From assembly GCA_015522055.1 (NCBI GenBank), contig WAMZ01000103.1:1-12477 (forward strand): a stretch of DNA of 12,477 bases. The letters run 5' to 3'. The DNA comes from Candidatus Geothermarchaeota archaeon (GTDB lineage Archaea; Thermoproteota; Nitrososphaeria; Geothermarchaeales; JDFR-13). This document shows positions 6,606 to 12,477 of this stretch, piece after piece (position 1 is the first letter of the stretch; each line of letters opens with the position of its first letter). The notes under the pieces were generated by a model. It did no database searches. It worked only from the letters and a program-made list of their open reading frames with translations, and was not told the DNA's origin. The position numbers and the translations under genes were made by a program.

Positions 6606-9600
6606 GCCTCTCTCCCTCTATGTATATATCCGCTTTGTATTCTTCCTCATAAATCTCCTCCATAGGCTCGATTTCCTCAGCTATCTCGGAGTATAGTTCA
6701 TTTAATACGTCGAGATAATTCATTATGCCCTCTTCAATTCTCTTCAGCCTATCCTCGAGATATCTAGTTCTATCCTCCGATACCATATCTCTATATCTCT
6801 TGACTAGGTAATCATATGCTATCTTACCCTTCTCTGATGGTATTAGCCATTTGAGTCCCTTACTCTCGAATACGTATCTTCTTTGTAGGAGGGTGGTGAC
6901 GATCTTCGCATATGTACTGGGCCGCCCTATACCCTTTTCCCTCATCTCCCTGATTATGTCGCCTTGGGTGTAGCCATATACAGTTGGCTTCTCTCTTAAT
7001 GTTATTTTAATAGGCCTGACCCTTACCTCCTCCTCTATACGTGGCTTTAACTCTATCAATTTATTTACGCGGTTGTAGCTCTCCTCTATAAGCTCTATAG
7101 CTCTATCCTCCTCAATCAACTTCCTATCATTCAAGAATACAGATATTTTCTGTTTCTTTACAATTGCTGGCTTCATCTGGCTGGCTATGAATCTACGGAA
7201 TATCATGGAATATATCCTTATATGGTTCTTCGTCAACGGGATATACAATATTATGTCTCCCTGGTTGACTAACTCAATGAGTGTTTCGGCGTCTATCGGT
7301 CTAGTCGGCCTTATACACTCGTGGGCGCCTTCTTCACCCCATTTCCTAGGCCTGAATAACTCATCGGCATCTTCATATTTTGACTTTAGATACTCCTTTG
7401 CTACCTGAATCCCTTTGTCTGAGACCCTTGTTGAGTCGGTTCTATGATAGGTTATGAGACCCATCTCGAATAGGTCTTGGGCTATCCTCATCGTCTCCTC
7501 TGCTCCTAGGCGGTAGTATCTGCTACTATCCTGTAGGAGGGAGTCGGTGGTATATGGTGGTGGGGGGTGGGTTTCATCGATATACTCCTTATCCAGTTTT
7601 ATAATGAACTCATCATCATCCTTTATTGTACCTATCTCATCTCTATACAACTCTAGTGTGATTCCGTATGGGAGCGTTATATCATATACTTCTCTGACGC
7701 TTTTCTCGACCTCTTCCCACCTATTGATCACCCAACCTAATACTGGTGTCTGTACTCTGCCTGCGCTCCACTCGCCCTTCTTAAGTCTAAACCATAGTCT
7801 GTCTCCTATCCTCTCCCTAAGCTCGGTCCTTAGCTTCCCTGAGAGTAGGAAGCCTATCCACCTATCTTCTATACGTCTCACTATTTGTGCCTCGACATAC
7901 TCCTTTATGAACTCTCTAGGCTTCTCCAGTGCATTGGTTATCGCTTTTTTAGTTATTTCATGGAACTCCAATCTACTTATCTTCTTTGTATATGGCCTAA
8001 TGAGTATGGCTACATCCCACCCTATCTTCTCACCCTCTACATCGGGGTCTGTAGCAATTAATACTTCATCAACCTCGGTGGCCAACTCCCTTATGAACTC
8101 AACCCTACTCAACGAGTCATATATGTCTGGTGAGCCACACTTTGGGCATTCATCCTGCTCAGATGTAAATTGATGGCCACATTTCAAGCATCTCTTTATT
8201 GAGTTATAGAGTGGGATATATTTTCCATCCCTGATATATACACCGTAGAGGAGGCCATTCTCCCTCTCATACTTCCTAGGAAGGGTTACTAAGTCATATA
8301 CATGGCCGCCGCTAGCCGTTATCATTAATATAAGGCTACCTATCGATACCTCATATACAACGTTTCTATCCCTTCTTCTAATAGTTGGTTTTCCGAAGAA
8401 CCCGGCTATCGTTCTAGCCTTGTTTGGTGACTCGACAATCATCAGTTTAGTCTTGACTGGGTCTCTAAACTCAGGGGTGATCACACCTGCTCTGACGAGC
8501 CTTACCCGCTCCCTATCTCTATCAACCTCACTAAGTATCTCCTTGATATTTACATCTTCGTATCTCTTCCATTCTGAATCCTCGACTATCCATTTCATCC
8601 TGGTTATTAAGCCGTCCAATAACTTCCTATGGTCCACTATAGTTACTGCTAGGCCCTTCGTTATGCCTCCTGCGTAGAGCCTACTTGTCCTCCCGCTGGC
8701 CTGAATATATGTCATCACATCAGGTATCAATATATAGAACTTATCCTGCTCAATCGTTATATCGACATGCCTTAACCTCTTTATCCTATTATATGCGTCT
8801 TTCCGATTTAGACATGTATAGACATAATTCTTGACCTCGACTAGTTTCTCTTCGAATTTTGTCTCGGGCTCCCTATCTCCCCTAAGTATCTCAGTGGCTT
8901 TTATTAGGCGGGCGTAGCTTGCTCTCTGGAGTAGTCTATTCATTATACGCATATATTCATCTATTTTGCTTGGGTCTCCCAACTGGGCCTCCTTTAATAT
9001 AGGTAGTATCCGGGCCAGATGGATGGGTGAAGGGGCTTCTAGATCGGTGCTGAACTTGAATCTTGGTACACCAACGAATATGGCGTATCTAATCTTCTCG
9101 GGGAGGTCGATGCCTCTCACCATCACCCCGTAATAGATTGCTACCCCTATGAGGATATCGAGCTCATCCTCTATAAATTGCTTCAATCCACTCTTGTCCT
9201 CTGCTGTGACGACACCTACTCTAAGGCCTTCCCTCCTAAGTACCTCGGCGAGGTGGTATGCGTACTCGACACCTTTATCTACGGGTATATATATTAATCC
9301 CCCTTTACCCAATTCCTTAACAATATTTATTAGGGATTCCTCAAGTCTACCCGAATCTGGTATAGTATATAGGTCTACTATGTTGCGTATCACCTCGGAG
9401 CGCATGCCGACTTGGAAGTCCAGGATCTCCCTAAATAACTTTACCTTAAGCCCCCTTGGTCTACCCGTAGCCGTGGATACTATAAGAATGCCCTTCACCC
9501 TCTTCTTAAGTTTATTGATTTGGCGAGTCAATTCGTTGATCCTCTTTAGAGTGGCCTTCTTATCCTCTCTTTGGGTAGTTAGACTCGCCTTTAGTTTAAC

Positions 9601-10359
9601 GGACTCCATCGCGTATTGGATGGCCTCATTAGGGACTCCAATCAACTTTAATATCTTGTCGATGTTTTTGCTTCTCCTAATTATTGCATCAACATCGTCT
9701 ACGAATATCATGTTGAATACCGTACCTTCAAGTAGGTCGTATCGTGTTGATAGGAATTGGTTTGTAGTAATTAAGATGTCATAGTCTCCATTCCTTATCT
9801 TCTTCACTAACTCGACCCTATCTTCTACATGGGAGTGGTATCCAATTATCTTGGCATCGATCCCTGCTTTGGCGGCATATTCTTTCATCCTGGTTGTAAC
9901 TTGATCTACGAGGGTCGTTGTCGGCACGAGTATATATGATTTACCCCACTTCTTGAGTCCACTTATATATAGAGACATTATCATACCAAATAGTGTTTTA
10001 CCCACCCCTGTAGGGGCTAGGATCGAGAAGCTCTCCTTTTTGAAGACTCTTCTGGCCCATGTTCTTTGGGCGCTCCAGGGTGTGTTTGCCATTATCTCCT
10101 TGAAGAATTCTATAAATTCCTCTGTGTTAACCTCCATTCTATATAGTCTCTCGAATCGCTTGGTGAGGACACCATTCTCCTTTAGGGCATTATATATAGT
10201 CTTTATATCTCTATTCCTAGGAATTTGGGGTAAGCATTTCCTACATGGGAGTCCGAGGTAGAGCCTATCATCCCCCGTCTCCCCTCCACAGTTTATACAT
10301 GAGTGCATGTATCTCCCGTGTTCAGTGTATCCATCGGTATATGTATTCATTCGCCTCAT
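6598..10359 (-). CDS. rgy: Reverse gyrase (helicase-topoisomerase fusion)
   Basis: An ATP-dependent enzyme that introduces positive supercoils and is found in hyperthermophiles. It has 1253 residues, at the long end for the family. Order: an N-terminal Cys4 zinc finger (Cys21, 24, 39, 42); an SF2 helicase with Q-motif region near 95-104, Walker A APTGVGKT (115-122), DDVDA (221-225) and motif VI QASGRTSR from 553; then a type IA topoisomerase. The Toprim part starts near 637, with Glu643 in IVESPNKA and DPDVEGE at 771-777. A second Cys4 finger (Cys724, 727, 738, 741) is inserted within Toprim. The catalytic tyrosine is Tyr971 in ITYHRTDS. The C-terminus is strongly acidic. All motifs are intact and no intein is present. 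The first ATG follows GGGGGT by two bases; an ATG at codon 4 (10348-10350) after GAGG is an alternative. The first gene of an operon with sir2. Confidence 0.98.
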   Translation of the reverse strand: MRRMNTYTDGYTEHGRYMHSCINCGGETGDDRLYLGLPCRKCLPQIPRNRDIKTIYNALKENGVLTKRFERLYRMEVNTEEFIEFFKEIMANTPWSAQRTWARRVFKKESFSILAPTGVGKTLFGMIMSLYISGLKKWGKSYILVPTTTLVDQVTTRMKEYAAKAGIDAKIIGYHSHVEDRVELVKKIRNGDYDILITTNQFLSTRYDLLEGTVFNMIFVDDVDAIIRRSKNIDKILKLIGVPNEAIQYAMESVKLKASLTTQREDKKATLKRINELTRQINKLKKRVKGILIVSTATGRPRGLKVKLFREILDFQVGMRSEVIRNIVDLYTIPDSGRLEESLINIVKELGKGGLIYIPVDKGVEYAYHLAEVLRREGLRVGVVTAEDKSGLKQFIEDELDILIGVAIYYGVMVRGIDLPEKIRYAIFVGVPRFKFSTDLEAPSPIHLARILPILKEAQLGDPSKIDEYMRIMNRLLQRASYARLIKATEILRGDREPETKFEEKLVEVKNYVYTCLNRKDAYNRIKRLRHVDITIEQDKFYILIPDVMTYIQASGRTSRLYAGGITKGLAVTIVDHRKLLDGLITRMKWIVEDSEWKRYEDVNIKEILSEVDRDRERVRLVRAGVITPEFRDPVKTKLMIVESPNKARTIAGFFGKPTIRRRDRNVVYEVSIGSLILMITASGGHVYDLVTLPRKYERENGLLYGVYIRDGKYIPLYNSIKRCLKCGHQFTSEQDECPKCGSPDIYDSLSRVEFIRELATEVDEVLIATDPDVEGEKIGWDVAILIRPYTKKISRLEFHEITKKAITNALEKPREFIKEYVEAQIVRRIEDRWIGFLLSGKLRTELRERIGDRLWFRLKKGEWSAGRVQTPVLGWVINRWEEVEKSVREVYDITLPYGITLELYRDEIGTIKDDDEFIIKLDKEYIDETHPPPPYTTDSLLQDSSRYYRLGAEETMRIAQDLFEMGLITYHRTDSTRVSDKGIQVAKEYLKSKYEDADELFRPRKWGEEGAHECIRPTRPIDAETLIELVNQGDIILYIPLTKNHIRIYSMIFRRFIASQMKPAIVKKQKISVFLNDRKLIEEDRAIELIEESYNRVNKLIELKPRIEEEVRVRPIKITLREKPTVYGYTQGDIIREMREKGIGRPSTYAKIVTTLLQRRYVFESKGLKWLIPSEKGKIAYDYLVKRYRDMVSEDRTRYLEDRLKRIEEGIMNYLDVLNELYSEIAEEIEPMEEIYEEEYKADIYIEGERHE

Positions 10360-10394
10360 TTACCCCCTAAAATGGATTTTAAGAATGATTTTTG

Positions 10395-10404
10395 TATTTA
10401 AATA
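10395..10404. promoter_or_regulatory. Palindromic TATA element between reverse gyrase and aRadC
   Basis: TATTTAAATA is exactly self-complementary and lies in the 69-bp divergent region. On the minus strand it is centred about 41 bases before the reverse gyrase ATG, which predicts a leader of about 15 bases carrying the GGGGG ribosome-binding site. On the plus strand its centre is about 29 bases before the aRadC ATG, which predicts a start within a few bases of the coding region. It could serve either or both genes. A second A/T block at 10409-10418 (atatatttaa) is an alternative for the plus strand, although it lies rather close to the start codon. Confidence 0.5.
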
Positions 10405-10428
10405 AGGGATATATTTAATTGGTGTGTG

Positions 10429-11202
10429 ATGGAGCGCCTCTCGACTGGTGTGCCTTCTCTAGATAAGTTGATCGAGGGTGGAATCCCAAGGGGTTTCATG
10501 GTAGCAGTTGTGGGTGAGCCTGGAACTGGGAAGACCATCCTATGTATACATTTTATAAATATGGGTGTACTCAATGAGGATAAGAATATATATGTTACGA
10601 CTGAAGAGACTAGGGAATCCATAATAAATCAGGCTCTTCAATTTGGTATGGATTTCAGGAAGGCCATTGAGGAGGGGTCATTGATAATTATCGATGCGTT
10701 GATGGGGGATGATAGGTGGACACTTAAGTATTTAGATATCGACGAGCTTATAAATAAGGTTCTTGAGGCTAAGAAGGAGTTGGGTTATGGTAAAGCGAGG
10801 CTAGTTATAGATAGTTTATCGGCGTTCTGGCTGAATAAGCCTGCCATGGCTAGGCAGTATTCATATACTCTTAAGAAGGTGTTGTCTAAGTGGGATTTTA
10901 CTACACTGGCAGTTAGTCAATATGCCATTACCACGATGGAGGCGTTCGGCTTTGGTGTGGAGCATGTGGCTGATGGAATTATTAGGTTTAGGAAGAGTAC
11001 TAGGGGGAATGTATTGAAGAGATATGTTGTCATCGAGAAGATGAGGCAGACCAACCATAGTCTATATCTCCATGAGATTCATATAGTTCCTGGGAGGGGG
11101 ATGATTGTTACCTCTCCAGCGGTTCTTAGGAGGGAGGATATAGCGCTCCCTGAGAGGGTCATGAAGAAGATTCGTGAGAGGCGTGAGGGGGAGGAGCTTT
11201 GA
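10429..11202 (+). CDS. aRadC: KaiC/RadA-like recombination-associated ATPase
   Basis: A single-domain RecA-fold ATPase of 257 residues, from the archaeal RadA-paralogue (aRadC, KaiC-like) group represented by Sulfolobus Sso2452. Those proteins bind single-stranded DNA and modulate RadA strand exchange. Visible features are the opening LSTGVPSLDKLIEGGIPRG, Walker A GEPGTGKT (29-36), TTEETRES (57-64) with the putative catalytic Glu59/Glu60, Walker B ending in Asp128 (ARLVIDS), and the late segments FGFGVEHVADGIIRFR and VIEKMRQT, all characteristic of this group. The KaiC relationship is by fold and does not imply a clock. An ATG at 10429 follows GGTG (10421-10424) at four bases; the GTG at 10426 is a less likely start. 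The gene is divergent from reverse gyrase and overlaps the glycerate kinase gene. Confidence 0.92.
   Translation: MERLSTGVPSLDKLIEGGIPRGFMVAVVGEPGTGKTILCIHFINMGVLNEDKNIYVTTEETRESIINQALQFGMDFRKAIEEGSLIIIDALMGDDRWTLKYLDIDELINKVLEAKKELGYGKARLVIDSLSAFWLNKPAMARQYSYTLKKVLSKWDFTTLAVSQYAITTMEAFGFGVEHVADGIIRFRKSTRGNVLKRYVVIEKMRQTNHSLYLHEIHIVPGRGMIVTSPAVLRREDIALPERVMKKIRERREGEEL
11187..11196 (+). promoter_or_regulatory. Shine-Dalgarno site of the glycerate kinase gene, inside aRadC
   Basis: GGGGGAGGAG lies within the last codons of aRadC and ends two bases before the TTG at 11199 (four bases if the GGAGG core is used). It is the strongest ribosome-binding site in this part of the window. With an in-frame stop at 11184-11186, it fixes the TTG as the only plausible start. 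Confidence 0.6.
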
Positions 11203-12477
11203 GTGAAACTATCTATCCTAGGCTCATCCATTCCTATAGGGCTGATTCTTGTAGGGCTTGCCAATACTCGGTTGTGGAGGGTCTCGAGATATTGGCCCAT
11301 GGATTGGAGTCTGTCGATTCATATAAGGCGACTACTAGGTATATCTCGAAGGATGGGAGGTATCTATACTTATCTGGGGATAAGGTTGATAAGGTTGATT
11401 TGAGTGGTGGCTTTATATTAGTCGGGTTCGGTAAAGCCGTCCTGGGGATGTGTAAGGCTATTGTTGACTATGCGTCCCATAACTTGAGGGGTGGGCTTGT
11501 AATAGCTGATAGGAGGCGTGTTAATTGGAGGGATATGGATTATCTCCGAGACAATGGTGTGGAGGTGCTTTATGGAGGCTATCCATATCCAGATGAGTCT
11601 ACTCTTAAGGCTTCGCAGAAGCTCCTTAATCTAATCGTCTCAAGCCCCGAGGACATGACTATCGTAGTGTTGATTAGCGGTGGTGGCGAGTCCCTATTCG
11701 AGGTTCCCCTCGATGGAATCCCTATATCGGATTTGGGGGAGTTGTACAGGATGTGTAGGTCTCGGGGCATTCCACCCCACGAATTCTCCATAGTTACCAA
11801 GCACCTATCGAGGGTTAAGGGTGGGAAGTTGGCCCAGCATCTCTATCCCCGTAGGACTGTATCATTAATAATATCGCCGTCATTAGGGAAAGATGTTATG
11901 GATGTGGCTGGCGGCCCAACATTACACGACAATACTACCTTCGATGATGCCAAGAGGATACTAGAGTTCTATAATATTTGGGATGATTTGCCGACGAGTG
12001 TTAGTAGGGCGATTATGACTGGCATTGAGGGGGGTTATCAAGAGACCATTAGGAAGGGTGACCCGGTTCTAAGGAATGTTAGTAATGTTGTTGTCGCTAG
12101 TGGTAGGCATGGTCTTAAGAATATGAAGATGTATGCGGAATTAAAGGGTTATAATGCATTCATATTGAGTGGCAGACTTATAGGTGAGGCTAGGGAGGTT
12201 GGGCAAGTCATAGCATCCTTAGTCGAGGATATGTATTGGGATAATGAGCCCGTGGAGCCTCCCTCCGTGTTGCTAGCTGGTGGCGAGACGAGTGTTAGCG
12301 TGACTGGTCCAGGGACGGGTGGTAGGAACCAGGAATTATTATTATCTATCGTTAGGAGGGTTAACAATCTACATGGGGTGGCCGTTATTGCATTCAATAC
12401 AGATGGTGTCGATGGAAATAGTCCGGCGGCTGGGGCTGTGGTGGATGGATGCACCTTAAGCGACGCATTGTCCAAGG
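11199..12477 (+). CDS. Glycerate 2-kinase, GckA/MOFRL type (3' end beyond window)
   Basis: Phosphorylates D-glycerate at C2 to 2-phosphoglycerate using ATP, feeding the lower glycolytic path; in archaea it typically serves a non-phosphorylative or branched Entner-Doudoroff route. 426 codons are present. Motifs: LVGFGKAV near 75-82, SGGGES (160-165), KHLSRVKGGKLA (201-212), DVAGGPT, then the MOFRL domain with LAGGETSVSVTGPGTGGRNQE ending at residue 379, and TDGVDG (401-406) followed by AAGAVVD. The family is usually about 440-450 residues, so a few tens are missing at the right edge. The start is TTG, overlapping the aRadC stop as TTGA. The next in-frame ATG is over 80 codons in, and the N-terminal helix (EGLEILAHGLESVD) is needed for the fold. 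An unusual Cys18-x-x-Cys21 pair lies near the start. The reading frame is open throughout. Confidence 0.93.
   Translation, partial: MSETIYPRLIHSYRADSCRACQYSVVEGLEILAHGLESVDSYKATTRYISKDGRYLYLSGDKVDKVDLSGGFILVGFGKAVLGMCKAIVDYASHNLRGGLVIADRRRVNWRDMDYLRDNGVEVLYGGYPYPDESTLKASQKLLNLIVSSPEDMTIVVLISGGGESLFEVPLDGIPISDLGELYRMCRSRGIPPHEFSIVTKHLSRVKGGKLAQHLYPRRTVSLIISPSLGKDVMDVAGGPTLHDNTTFDDAKRILEFYNIWDDLPTSVSRAIMTGIEGGYQETIRKGDPVLRNVSNVVVASGRHGLKNMKMYAELKGYNAFILSGRLIGEAREVGQVIASLVEDMYWDNEPVEPPSVLLAGGETSVSVTGPGTGGRNQELLLSIVRRVNNLHGVAVIAFNTDGVDGNSPAAGAVVDGCTLSDALSK

Noticed and set aside
7547..8173. Plus-strand open frame of 208 codons opposite reverse gyrase, and a similar one at 9149-9784.
   Set aside because: Both are Ser/Leu-rich shadows of the intact reverse gyrase coding strand, with no recognisable domain and no promoter or ribosome-binding site seen.
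6598..10359. Intein or split in reverse gyrase to explain its length.
   Set aside because: Helicase, Toprim and active-site motifs follow at normal spacing with no intein-like Cys...HN blocks or stop.
11203..11403. A 66-codon frame starting with GTG at 11203.
   Set aside because: It lies in the wrong frame within the glycerate kinase gene, whose motifs run continuously from the TTG at 11199.
1..12477. CRISPR arrays, insertion sequences, attachment sites, tRNA or rRNA genes.
   Set aside because: No regular repeats, transposase-like frames, terminal inverted repeats or cloverleaf/CCA patterns were seen, and all gaps are under 150 bp.

Overview
The window looks like a piece of a hyperthermophilic archaeal chromosome, most likely Thermoproteota (crenarchaeal type). 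The evidence is a complete reverse gyrase (the hallmark enzyme of hyperthermophiles), an aRadC/KaiC-type RadA paralogue that closely resembles the Sulfolobus form, a four-cysteine family-4 uracil-DNA glycosylase, AT-rich TATA-type promoters, purine-rich Shine-Dalgarno sites of the GGTG/GAGG type, and heavy use of AGG (Arg) and ATA (Ile) codons. The order or genus cannot be fixed from the sequence alone. Nothing points to a plasmid, virus or recent mobile element. Coding density is very high, several neighbours overlap, and no gap between genes exceeds about 150 bp.

Layout, left to right. (1) A MIP18/DUF59 Fe-S assembly protein (67-372, +) and a small PDCD5-like protein (501-866, +). (2) A minus-strand pair, a HAD phosphatase (863-1423) and a family-4 uracil-DNA glycosylase (1461-2075). 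The HAD gene ends convergently with the PDCD5-like gene inside one shared CTAG. (3) A 146-bp divergent promoter region, then an ABC exporter operon on the plus strand: a 928-aa FtsX-type permease (2222-5008) overlapping its ATPase (4995-5876). (4) A minus-strand operon read from the right: reverse gyrase (6598-10359) overlapping by 8 nt a Sir2 deacylase (5862-6605) that carries the class III Tyr-x-x-Arg pair. (5) A short divergent promoter region with a self-complementary TATA element, then a plus-strand operon of aRadC (10429-11202) and a glycerate 2-kinase (11199-12477, cut by the right edge).

How the genes fit together. Four genes handle DNA or chromatin: glycosylase for deaminated cytosine, reverse gyrase for positive supercoiling, aRadC as a recombination-associated ATPase, and Sir2 for protein deacylation. 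The HAD protein and the PDCD5-like protein may also touch nucleic acids. The MIP18 protein could help supply Fe-S clusters such as that of the glycosylase. The ABC exporter and the glycerate kinase look like unrelated genes sharing the neighbourhood. I see no defence island, CRISPR array, insertion sequence, tRNA or rRNA. The main points of interest are the overlapping reverse gyrase-sir2 pair and the Pnkp-like HAD gene next to the glycosylase, rather than a new multi-gene system.
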